In this document: positions 45,027 to 52,232 of the stretch, one piece after another
How positions within the stretch are numbered: the stretch's first letter is position 1
Layout of the letters: each line of letters starts with the position of its first letter
DNA from: Tolypothrix brevis GSE-NOS-MK-07-07A
GTDB taxonomy: Bacteria; Cyanobacteriota; Cyanobacteriia; Cyanobacteriales; Nostocaceae
Length of the DNA stretch: 64,000 nt
Reading direction: 5' to 3'
NCBI GenBank assembly: GCA_019358985.1
Contig: JAHHIJ010000011.1
Span: 62,001 to 126,000, forward strand
Translations under genes and position numbers: made by a program
Notes under the pieces: generated by a model
What the model was told of the DNA's origin: nothing
The model's input: the letters and a program-made list of their open reading frames with translations, nothing else
The model's database searches: none

Positions 45027-45047
45027 TTTTATCACTTGGTGATAAAA
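45027..45047. promoter_or_regulatory. Palindrome TTTTATCAC/GTGATAAAA upstream of the replication gene
   Basis: Perfect 9-bp arms separated by TTG lie 47 bp upstream of the CyRepA1 start. The position suits an operator or autoregulatory site, or on the plus strand a hairpin followed by A-rich sequence. Function is inferred. Confidence 0.45.
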
Positions 45048-45159
45048 AAGACACAGTTGTATTTATGAAAGGGCTGTCTGGTCTTGTGTATTGTTCTGGT
45101 AATATTTTTGTATTGTGATATTTGTTGGTATTAAATTTTTAGGAATCAGTAGATTACTT

Positions 45160-45348
45160 ACAATGTAAAGACGTTCCGCCGGAACTACAATGTAAAGACG
45201 TTTCGGTGGAACTACAATGTAAAGACGTTTCGGTGGAACTACAATGTAAAGACGTTTCGGTGGAACTACAATGTAAAGACGTTTCGGTGGAACTACAACG
45301 TAAAGACGTTCCGGTGGAACTACAACGTAAAGACGTTCCGCCGGAACG
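45160..45348. repeat. Seven-copy 27-bp tandem repeat derived from the GACGTTCCG palindrome
   Basis: Seven contiguous units of 27 bp (starts at 45160, 45187, 45214, 45241, 45268, 45295 and 45322), consensus ACAATGTAAAGACGTTTCGG+TGGAACT. The first and last units keep the palindrome GACGTTCCG-CCGGAACGTC; the inner five carry changes. The period is a multiple of 3, so a reading frame of 9-residue repeats stays open through it. No spacers, so not a CRISPR. Confidence 0.93.
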
Positions 45349-45385
45349 TCTCTACGAGGATTTGGTCTTTAACTGGGTTTTACCG

Positions 45386-46414
45386 TCAAGACTTTTGTTC
45401 GCCAACTAGTACCTTAGTCGGTTCGGCGCGGATTTCATTTACACAGGTACGACTCTGTTCAGTGTCGGTAATACTAGCTATAGTTGTATCAGCAATTTTA
45501 CTTAGGGCGTTTTCGGTAAAGAAGGCTTGATGTCCGGTAACGAGAACGTTGGGAAACATGATCAAGCGCTCGAAAACGTCATCCTGAATAATCGCACTTG
45601 ACAAATCCTCAAAAAACAAGTCTTCTTCTTGCTCGTATACATCCATACCCAATGAGCCGATTTTACCTGATTTCAAACCTTTAGTGACGGCTGTTGCATC
45701 AATTAGCGCACCTCGGCTTGTATTAATCAGCATCACGCCGGATTTCATCTGTTCTACGGCTTTGTCGTTGATTAAATGGTGAGTTTCCGGCATTAGAGGA
45801 CAATGCAATGAGATAATATCAGAGTTGGCGAATAATTCCGAAAGCTCGACATACTTCGCACCCAATGCTTCAAGTTCAGGATTTTGATACACGTCGTAGG
45901 CAAGCAGGTTACAGCCAAATCCTTTCATAATTTGGGCGAGAATTTGACCGATTTTACCAGTACCGATAATCCCGACGGTGCGTCCGTGCAAGTCAAATCC
46001 CAAGAGTCCATCTAGGGAAAAATTGCCTTCGCGGACGCGGTTATAAGCGCGATGAATCTTGCGATTGAGGCTGAGAATTAGTCCTACGGCATGTTCTGCA
46101 ACTGCGTAGGGTGAGTAAGCGGGAACACGTACAACGGTAATTCCTAGCTCGGCTGCGGCTTTTAAATCTACGTTGTTGAAGCCGGCACAACGTAGCGCCA
46201 ATAAACGAGTTCCGCGTGATGCTAAAATCTCTAAAGTTGTGGCATCAGCTTGGTCATGTACAAATACACAAACTGCCGGAAATCCAGCGGCTAAGATGGC
46301 GGTATCGCGATTGAGACGGGGTTCAAAGAAGACTAGATCGTGTTCGTTGGAAGAATTTGCAGCCTCTAAGAACTGGCGATCGTAGGCTTTTGTACTGAAG
46401 ACTGCTACTTTCAT
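45386..46414 (-). CDS. ldhA: D-lactate dehydrogenase / 2-hydroxyacid dehydrogenase
   Basis: The 342-residue NAD-dependent enzyme reduces pyruvate to D-lactate or acts on a related 2-oxoacid in fermentation. It has the Rossmann motif GIIGTGKIG (about 148-156), the substrate-binding Arg in [10 protein letters not shown], the catalytic Glu in [13 protein letters not shown], and the active His in GHQAFFT. The N-terminal [12 protein letters not shown] segment is typical of LdhA/Ddh. The ATG is at 46414. It is downstream of the broken YefM/YoeB pair but in a separate unit. The D-lactate specificity is a family inference. Confidence 0.92.
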   Translation of the reverse strand: MKVAVFSTKAYDRQFLEAANSSNEHDLVFFEPRLNRDTAILAAGFPAVCVFVHDQADATTLEILASRGTRLLALRCAGFNNVDLKAAAELGITVVRVPAYSPYAVAEHAVGLILSLNRKIHRAYNRVREGNFSLDGLLGFDLHGRTVGIIGTGKIGQILAQIMKGFGCNLLAYDVYQNPELEALGAKYVELSELFANSDIISLHCPLMPETHHLINDKAVEQMKSGVMLINTSRGALIDATAVTKGLKSGKIGSLGMDVYEQEEDLFFEDLSSAIIQDDVFERLIMFPNVLVTGHQAFFTENALSKIADTTIASITDTEQSRTCVNEIRAEPTKVLVGEQKS

Positions 46415-46571
46415 TAAGCACCTAAGCTATATGTTATATGGCTTTGCTTGTAAATGATAGCTTAATGTGAATTTATGCGATCGCACTTGTGATGAGTATC
46501 AGTCTTAGATATTGGCGAATATTCGCGTGATATAAAATTAAAGCAAATATTTAGGATTCATCTGGTAATCT

Positions 46572-46874
46572 TTAATAGTGATGTCGAGCTTGAAGAAAAT
46601 CAATGCGATCGTCGCTAATAAAGTAAATAATGCGATGTTCTTGGGTGAGTCGCCGTGACCATGAATCCGAATCCAAGTATTTCAATGGTTCTGGCTTACC
46701 AATACCTATAAACGGATCTCGCATAATTGCTTCAATTAAGTCAAACGCACGCTATGCAGTTTTGCTATTTGTTTTTATCCAATAGGCAAGGTCTTCTCTA
46801 AATTCTGGATGAAAAACAGCATCTCGAACTTTTATTTCCTGAGGTTGGGTTTCATTCTTCTTTTTCTTCGCCAA
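46572..46874 (-). pseudogene. yoeB: YoeB-type mRNA interferase toxin with an internal stop
   Basis: The frame overlaps the end of the YefM antitoxin gene (possible TTG start at 46874). It reads VRDAVFHPEFREDLAYWIKT, then meets a TAG at 46752-46754, then continues as RAFDLIEAIMRDPFIGIGK, PEPLKYLDSDSWSRRL and RIIYFISDDRIDFLQARHHY up to a stop at 46572. This is a complete Txe/YoeB sequence, including the C-terminal His-Tyr active-site end, apart from one nonsense codon where Leu (TTG) would be expected. Only a 40-residue peptide would be made, so the toxin is probably inactive. Confidence 0.85.
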
Positions 46875-47145
46875 TACCCAACTCCTGACGTAGTTCGTTA
46901 ATGCTTTGAGGTTCTAAAGTTCTAGCTTTTGCTCTTGACAAAGCTGTTAATAGGCGGGTAGCATTTTTCGGTGAGCGAAGTAAATAAGCTGTTTCTAGTA
47001 AACTGTTTAGTTCCTCAACAGCAATTATGGCAACGCTTTCGCCTTCTTGTCGCGTAATAATTACGACATCGCGATCGCTAACTACTTGCTCACACAGTTG
47101 GGCAAGGCTGGCACTAGCATCATTTAAGGTTGTCTGATTGGACAT
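46852..47145 (-). CDS. yefM: YefM/Phd-family antitoxin
   Basis: The 97-residue protein (MSNQTTLNDASASLAQLCEQ…DVVIITRQEGESVAIIAVEELNSLLETAYLLRSPKNATRLLTAL) has the YefM fold pattern: an N-terminal DNA-binding region and a C-terminal acidic toxin-wrapping tail (residues about 60-97). I prefer the ATG at 47145; 31 further upstream codons are open but not homologous. It overlaps the yoeB reading frame by about 23 nt. With YoeB broken, the antitoxin is orphaned and may only regulate its own promoter or counteract a related toxin. Confidence 0.88.
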   Translation of the reverse strand: MSNQTTLNDASASLAQLCEQVVSDRDVVIITRQEGESVAIIAVEELNSLLETAYLLRSPKNATRLLTALSRAKARTLEPQSINELRQELGIGEEKEE

Positions 47146-47286
47146 GATGAGAGTTTTTTGTTTTGCTGTATGGCTTTTGACCAGATCATAACTTGAGGCA
47201 TCCAAAAGTAGGCGATCGCTATGAGTGATGATTGTCAATCTTAAGGTTTAGCGAATATTTGCGTTATATACATCCCTAAAATGAAT

Positions 47287-47310
47287 GAGACGTAGCATTG
47301 CTACGTCTCT
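47287..47310. repeat. GAGACGTAGCATTGCTACGTCTC palindrome
   Basis: A near-perfect palindrome upstream of the antitoxin gene and downstream of the SH3b gene. It is one of the GTAGAGACG-type family copies. The interval 47146-47408 holds nothing else recognisable. Confidence 0.82.
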
Positions 47311-47408
47311 ACATACATACCATTTTTTACCACCAATTCCTTAACACCAACTGTATAAAGTCAAAAATTGTAGGTTGGTATTGAAAGGCAAAACCCAACC
47401 GACAATTT

Positions 47409-47924
47409 TTATGGGCAAGCTATATAATTGGAATTTACCCAGCCTTCTAATCCATTAACTCGGTTGTTTGGTCCAGATATAACACGCACGTAAGACCAAT
47501 TACCTTGAGTTTTGATAGGGAGTACTGTATTTCCATTATTTAACCCAGCTTTAGATTTTCCATTTGGAGATAAGCGAAGGGCTAACTGTCCTGTTTGGAT
47601 GCCTGTTACACTACAATAAGCTTCTACAACTTCACTATTTGATTGCAGTCGAATTTGGCTTTGATGAATGAAACCAGACCGACCGCAAGCATCTGTTTTA
47701 TACCATCCATTTCTATTTTTATAGACAGCTATAGATGCTTGGGATTTGATGGCACAAATAATAGTACCATTTGGTTTAGCTCTAACATTTGATGGCGGGT
47801 CGATAACAACTGCTGATTGTATAGATTGTGCGTTAGCTGATGGTGCTTTTATCAAGAAGGGAATGACAGCAAGTAAAGTAATATTCACACCAGAAAACAC
47901 TATGTTCTGAATCGCTTTCTTCAT
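47409..47924 (-). CDS. Exported protein with two SH3b-like domains
   Basis: The 171-residue product starts at the ATG at 47924; a TTG 21 nt upstream is less likely. It has a signal peptide (residues 1-32, cleavage after SANA). Two bacterial SH3-type domains follow: about 36-95 (VVIDPPSNVRAKPNGTIIC…WYKTDACGRSGFIHQSQI) and about 100-170 (CSVTGIQTGQLALRLSPNG…GWVNSNYIACP). Such domains bind cell-wall peptides. Four or more Cys in the mature part suggest disulfides. It is probably a periplasmic or wall-associated protein with no enzymatic domain. Confidence 0.82.
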   Translation of the reverse strand: MKKAIQNIVFSGVNITLLAVIPFLIKAPSANAQSIQSAVVIDPPSNVRAKPNGTIICAIKSQASIAVYKNRNGWYKTDACGRSGFIHQSQIRLQSNSEVVEAYCSVTGIQTGQLALRLSPNGKSKAGLNNGNTVLPIKTQGNWSYVRVISGPNNRVNGLEGWVNSNYIACP

Positions 47925-47945
47925 ATTCTTATGGTTAAATTTCAA

Positions 47946-48297
47946 ATTTTGCTTGACTGATTTTGAGCAAAAAGCCCATATTTTATTTATAACAGTAATA
48001 AATAATACTAAATAAGAGTGATTTTACTGAAAATCAGCCAACGGTGACTTTGTAAATTTTTATTGCTGAAGATTGCGAACTATGTCAATAATTTGCTGAT
48101 AATAACCCAAGTTGCTAGTAATAAATTTAGGCGATCGCAAGATACCATTTAAGAAATAAAATCCTCTCCTCTGGCAAATATTCTCTCTTATTGCAGCTTT
48201 ACGTGAAGGCGATCGCTTATAATCTTATAGCCCGCAAAGGCGGGCTTAGTACGCACAACGCCCCATACTTCTAGTCTGAGGGCGGATTTTTAATTAA
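47946..48297. other. Interval with a hairpin downstream of the tRNA
   Basis: No gene is visible. A stem AGCCCGC-AAAG-GCGGGCT lies at 48229-48246, about 50 nt past the 3' end of the minus-strand tRNA, and could be its terminator although no T-run follows. Confidence 0.5.
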
Positions 48298-48369
48298 AGC
48301 CGATGACGGGATTTGAACCCGTGACCGCTCGATTACGAATCGAGTGCTCTACCACTGAGCCACATCGGC
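48298..48369 (-). tRNA. tRNA-Thr, anticodon CGU
   Basis: The 72-nt minus-strand sequence folds as a cloverleaf: acceptor GCCGATG/CATCGGC, D-stem GCTC/GAGC, anticodon stem CTCGA/TCGAG with loop TTCGTAA (anticodon CGT, Thr), and T-stem ACGGG/CCCGT with loop TTCAAAT. The CCA end is not encoded. Identity follows from the anticodon. Confidence 0.96.
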
Positions 48370-48403
48370 AAAAGCCATTTTTTATCATAGCACTAATAAG
48401 GTC

Positions 48404-48673
48404 ATGATACAACAAAATCCCAAAAATCCCCTTAACCCAAAACAATACGCCCGTCTAAAATCAGAAATGGCAGCCCCCTATCGCGGCTTGCGGCAATTTA
48501 TATATATTGCTTGCGGTGCTTCTGGTTTCATCGGCGCATTCGTCTTTTTTTCCCAACTGCTTGCAGGACGCGATATTGATAGCGCCTTGCCTAACTTAGC
48601 ACTTCAGGTAGGGGTTGTTGCCTTAATGGTATTTCTTTGGCGATGGGAACAGCGTCGGCAAAAACGCTCATAA
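48404..48673 (+). CDS. DUF3493 / LPA1-Rep27-like membrane protein
   Basis: The 89-residue protein has two transmembrane helices (about 30-52 and 62-80) after a conserved soluble start (LNPKQYARLKSEMAAPYRGLRQFIYIACGASGFIGAFVFF). This matches the DUF3493 family, whose plant and algal members (LPA1/Rep27) help assemble the photosystem II D1 protein. It is expected in the thylakoid or plasma membrane. It starts 34 nt beyond the tRNA gene on the opposite strand and ends before a hairpin at 48975-49014. Function here is inferred from the family. Confidence 0.82.
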   Translation: MIQQNPKNPLNPKQYARLKSEMAAPYRGLRQFIYIACGASGFIGAFVFFSQLLAGRDIDSALPNLALQVGVVALMVFLWRWEQRRQKRS

Positions 48674-48869
48674 ATAAGTAAAATTATAAGCTTTTTACGG
48701 AAGAAATTCTCTCTTTTTGCTTGCTTTACGTTTCATATGTGGTAACAGATGTCTAATTTAGTTAACTAACTTAACATAATTCTATAATCCGAAACATATA
48801 TACAGAAAAAATTAAGAAATTATTACGAAATCTGAAAACTTGAAATTTTCAACATACACTAAAAATAGT

Positions 48870-49014
48870 TAAAACAGGGTCAGCCAATATAAAGACCCTG
48901 AATATAAGTTCACAAATTTCAATGGGGTCAACCAAATTTTAAAGACCCTAAAGTTAAAAAAACTCAAAATGTTTAAAGCGCCAAGTCCTAACAATTGTTA
49001 AGCCTTGGCGCTTT
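48870..49014. terminator. Hairpin cluster after the DUF3493 gene
   Basis: Two GGGTCa…GACCCT stem-loops (about 48879-48900 and 48923-48949) are direct repeats of one another. A stronger hairpin AAAGCGCCAAG/CTTGGCGCTTT spans 48975-49014. The last is the best intrinsic-terminator-like structure in the interval, though about 300 nt past the gene. Nothing else is recognisable in 48674-49083. Confidence 0.55.
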
Positions 49015-49083
49015 GATTATGCAAATCGCTATGAACTTTGCAGTTCAACTTTTGATTGCCCGGTTGAAGAGGAAGGGAGATGC

Positions 49084-49166
49084 AAAGAGGGGGGATGGGG
49101 AGAGGGGGGATGGGGGAAAGAAGAATTATTCTCCTTAGTCCCCCTTGTCCCCCTTGTCTCCCCCTC
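49084..49166. repeat. Intergenic copy of the GC-skewed palindromic repeat
   Basis: GGGGATGGGGAGAGGGG units run into AGAAGAATTATTCTCC and then TCCCCCTTG repeats. It has the same structure as the in-frame copies at 15987-16075 and 35655-35757. It lies directly before the stop of the SLH protein gene (minus). Confidence 0.87.
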
Positions 49167-49177
49167 CCCTTCCCTAA

Positions 49178-50890
49178 TTATGGAGTTTGTACCAAATAAG
49201 GTGAGGGAATTGCTTGAGCGCGTCCAGCACTAACTAGCGCTTGGTAAACAAAAGCAGCAACTTCTGCCCTAGTTGCCTGACGATTTGGATTTAGTTGCTT
49301 AACGGTAGGATAATTAATTACCAATTGCCTGGAAGTTGCAGCAGCAACAGAACCCATCGCATATTTGGGAATCTGTGCCACATCAGTATAGAAACCCAGA
49401 GCATTTTGAGTATCAGCATTTAAACCTAGACCGTTGGCTAAAGATACTAACACCTGCACTCTAGGAATTTGCTGCTGCGGTTGAAATGTACCGTCGGGAT
49501 AGCCCGAGACATACTGACCCTGGTAAGCAGATTGAATTGCTGCGTAAGCCCAGAAATTGCTATTGAGATCCTTAAAATCAATACCTGAGCGTTTGCTTGC
49601 TGGCGACAAAGCTTTATTGACAATAGTAGCAAATTGAGCGCGTGTTACAGGTTCATTAGGTTTAAAAGTGCCATCGGGGAAACCCGCAATAATATTCGCA
49701 GAGGCTAAAGCTTCAATATATCCTTTTGCCCAATAACCCCCAGGTACATCCTTGAAAGCGGTTTGACCGTTACCTGTGGGTGGTTCAACGCTGGCAGCAA
49801 CAAAATCTACCTTGCCAGAAATTCGTGTAGGATCAATATCATTACCAACAGCAACTATTGTATTTTGAGTAGTTGCATTTAATACGTCAAAAAGCTTTTT
49901 CTGGTCTTTTTTACCATTATTGCGAATCAAGTTTTTACCAGGATTTTCCTGAGTTCCCAAGTCTGGCAAAGATTTCTGAAGCGCAACTAATCCGTGATCT
50001 CGGTTATCCTGAATGATGTTGTTACGCAGCATCGGTTTAGCGCTACCAGTTACAACAATGCCGCCATAGTTTTCGATAATTTGATTATCAGTAATTAAAG
50101 GGGTTGCCAAATCGCTAACTGCAATACCAAAACCAGTTGACTTAAGCAAGTTATTGCGAATTTCACCTGTGGCAGATTTAGCGATGGAAATCCCATTGCC
50201 CTTGTTTTCAGTAAAGACGTTATTTTCGATTTTAGGATTACCTGTACCCGTAACGAAAATACCTTCTCTTCCACTGTTGACAAATGTACTGTTTGTAATT
50301 TTGGGATTAGTCGATTCAACCCACACACCAGTACCGCGTTGATTGGGGTTGGTGACACTAACGCCAGTGATGGTAGAATCTTTGTCAGCGCGAATAGTTA
50401 TGTTTTGTGCAGCAAAGGTACGACTAGTATATGAACCACTACCTGTAATTAATATTGCCTGACCTCTGCTGGCATCATCACCCCGTAGTGTGACACCTTG
50501 TGGAATGAATAGTGGGAATTTTTCGCCGCTTTCACTGTTATAAGTACCACCAGCAAGTTGAATGACGGTACCTGGTTGAGCTTTGCTGAGGGCTTGGGTG
50601 ATAGTTTTATAGGGTGTTGCTTCAGAATTGCTAGCAGCGCTGTCTACACCGGTTGCTGGGTTGACGTAAATTGCTGTTGCTGTTGCAGGAACTTGCGAGG
50701 TTAGAGTTGGAGTGATACTTTCTTTAAGGGTAGCACCAGCATTTACTTGAGCAGGCGTGAGCATTGACGTAGCAGAAACCAGTATCAAGGCGCTTAGTCC
50801 TGCTTGCAACGGTAGAGTATATCTAAGGTGATTGCTAGAAAGAAAAAGAAAAGTTTTCGATTGAGGCTTGTGAAAACCCTGACGTTTCAT
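49178..50890 (-). CDS. Secreted beta-helix (DUF1565) protein with three SLH domains
   Basis: The 570-residue protein has a signal peptide ending near residue 52 (AQVNA). A DUF1565-type right-handed beta-helix covers about 72-350 (IYVNPATGVDS…TPYKTITQALSKAQPGTVIQLAGGTY, with PbH1 repeats such as GNPKIENNVFTENKGNGI). Three S-layer homology modules occupy about 378-555 (FKDVPGGYWAKGYIEALASANIIAGF…). SLH domains bind peptidoglycan-linked polymers, so it is probably anchored between outer membrane and wall, or in the septal wall. A role in carbohydrate binding is possible; no catalytic site is evident. Confidence 0.9.
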   Translation of the reverse strand: MKRQGFHKPQSKTFLFLSSNHLRYTLPLQAGLSALILVSATSMLTPAQVNAGATLKESITPTLTSQVPATATAIYVNPATGVDSAASNSEATPYKTITQALSKAQPGTVIQLAGGTYNSESGEKFPLFIPQGVTLRGDDASRGQAILITGSGSYTSRTFAAQNITIRADKDSTITGVSVTNPNQRGTGVWVESTNPKITNSTFVNSGREGIFVTGTGNPKIENNVFTENKGNGISIAKSATGEIRNNLLKSTGFGIAVSDLATPLITDNQIIENYGGIVVTGSAKPMLRNNIIQDNRDHGLVALQKSLPDLGTQENPGKNLIRNNGKKDQKKLFDVLNATTQNTIVAVGNDIDPTRISGKVDFVAASVEPPTGNGQTAFKDVPGGYWAKGYIEALASANIIAGFPDGTFKPNEPVTRAQFATIVNKALSPASKRSGIDFKDLNSNFWAYAAIQSAYQGQYVSGYPDGTFQPQQQIPRVQVLVSLANGLGLNADTQNALGFYTDVAQIPKYAMGSVAAATSRQLVINYPTVKQLNPNRQATRAEVAAFVYQALVSAGRAQAIPSPYLVQTP

Positions 50891-51354
50891 CTTTTTTATA
50901 TCTGTGATTTGAGTGAATTAAGGTAAGTTGAAAGAGGTGTCGATACCAGCCATGTAGCTGTAAAACCTATGCAAAACTATACTGGAATAAGAGCACCTTA
51001 TCAGCCAAATTCTTGAAGAAAAATCAATCCTTATGTTATTGAATGTTACAGTTTTAAAACTGTCAAGATCAATTTCAGTTTGACCAAAAAGCCTCTTACA
51101 ATAGTGCCTTTGGGCTGTAATTAAAAGCTATTGTACTTAAGAATACTTTTTATTGAGGTTTTAGTGTTTAAGTTTATTATCTAAAAAGCCAATAATTTAA
51201 TATTTTTTTAATAAAAATATACGTCAGAGTTAGTATTTATATGTTAAGCAGCAATAAAAATACCATTTTATGCTCATGATAAATAGCTAATTGCCTTTGT
51301 GATATGAGCAATCAGCTATTGGGATTATTGTTCTCGTCATTTATACTTAGCTAT
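50891..51354. other. AT-rich intergenic region, no gene seen
   Basis: This region of about 460 bp lies upstream of the SLH gene and downstream of the small 51355 gene. It is AT-rich and unstructured apart from short T- and A-runs. It should hold the SLH gene promoter; I cannot mark specific boxes. Confidence 0.45.
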
Positions 51355-51534
51355 TTAGTAAGCTAAAGTTTCTAAAGTTTCCCGTAAATAGCGCTTTACT
51401 TGCTGCTCAAGACGAAGCTTTTGTAATTGAGTATCGTGTTCAAGTTGCCAGCTTTGGAAACCAGAACTTGAAGCTATCGCCGATATGAGACTATCCCAAA
51501 TTTCCGTAACGGTAGAAGTTTGAATTCGAGCCAT
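51355..51534 (-). CDS. Small conserved helical protein at the end of the infB operon
   Basis: The 59-residue product (MARIQTSTVTEIWDSLISAI…QKLRLEQQVKRYLRETLETLAY) begins at an ATG at 51534, only 6 bp after the stop of the upstream membrane protein gene on the same strand. It is amphipathic and probably all helical, with a Gln/Arg-rich C-terminal coiled-coil-like half. Translational coupling to the upstream gene is likely. I do not recognise a family, but spacing and composition argue for a real gene. Confidence 0.62.
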   Translation of the reverse strand: MARIQTSTVTEIWDSLISAIASSSGFQSWQLEHDTQLQKLRLEQQVKRYLRETLETLAY

Positions 51535-51540
51535 AATTAT

Positions 51541-52152
51541 TCATTCCTCAGTTTTAACTTTGCCAGTCAACTGGGGCAAGATTTGATTAACCCGCACCCC
51601 TAAAATTGTAAAATCCTGCTTAATCTTTTCTAAAGATAACGGTTCTAAAGCAGCAAATTCTGTTTCCTTCGTCACGAAAACTCGTGCTACACTCAGGGGA
51701 ATTTGCAAAAATAAATTACTCGCAAAAAAGAATAATCCAGCAAGGAGCAATGCTAAACCTCTCCATTGAGGTAAAAGCCGAGCAATGTTTGCTACGTGGG
51801 GAGTTGCTTGATAAAGCAGTCCCAGTACTGCCACTGATAATACAGCTCCGAAAACTGCCAGGAGGCGATTTAATTTTGTATTAACTAAACAGAGAATTTT
51901 ACGCTGGGGTTCTGAGAGAGTTTCTGGCTTGATGGCTACTCCCAGAAGGGCGAATATATAAAAAGGACGGCGTAACTGCATCCACAACAGTGGTAGAGTC
52001 CCAATTGCCCCAACTACTAATAATTCTAACCAAATTGGTAGTGAGCGATCGCCTACTGCCAAAAACAATAAGCACAGGGGCAAAAAAATTGGCAGCGTTG
52101 CCAATCCAGCAACGTGAATCCACAAAATAGGTTCAGAGCGGAATGAGGACAT
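51541..52152 (-). CDS. Low-complexity-tail membrane protein
   Basis: The 203-residue protein has about four hydrophobic helices (about 10-35, 38-62, 98-118, 128-155) and starts SSFRSEPILWIHVAGLATLPIFLPLCLLFLAVGDRSLPIWLELL, a pattern I recognise from a cyanobacterial family named for its variable tail. Here the tail is short. It lies 80 bp downstream of infB, and the two probably form one transcript, separated by an ACTCCTAACT-type short repeat. Function is unknown. Confidence 0.72.
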   Translation of the reverse strand: MSSFRSEPILWIHVAGLATLPIFLPLCLLFLAVGDRSLPIWLELLVVGAIGTLPLLWMQLRRPFYIFALLGVAIKPETLSEPQRKILCLVNTKLNRLLAVFGAVLSVAVLGLLYQATPHVANIARLLPQWRGLALLLAGLFFFASNLFLQIPLSVARVFVTKETEFAALEPLSLEKIKQDFTILGVRVNQILPQLTGKVKTEE

Positions 52153-52154
52153 AG

Positions 52155-52215
52155 CAGAATTAGGAGTTATTAGTTGAGAGTTAGGAGTTAAAAACTCATA
52201 ACTCCTAACTTATAG
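52155..52215. repeat. AGTTAGGAGTT-type inverted short repeats
   Basis: Units AGGAGTTATTAGTTGAGAGT and their complement AACTCATAACTCCTAACT form an imperfect hairpin between infB and the membrane protein gene. A related ACTCCTAACT array lies at 58200-58262 after rimP. Confidence 0.6.
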
Positions 52216-52232
52216 CTATTTTGCACTCAACA

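Noticed and set aside
44927-45118. 63-codon frame overlapping the CyRepA1 start
   Set aside because: Antisense to the CyRepA1 N-terminus and the upstream palindrome; no family pattern.
45160-45348. CRISPR array
   Set aside because: Units are contiguous with no unique spacers, and no cas genes are in the window.
45206-45409. 67-codon frame of 9-residue repeats (ELQCKDVS-type)
   Set aside because: It is a product of the 27-bp array period; no ribosome-binding site or family pattern. Kept as a repeat and noted as a possible translation product only.
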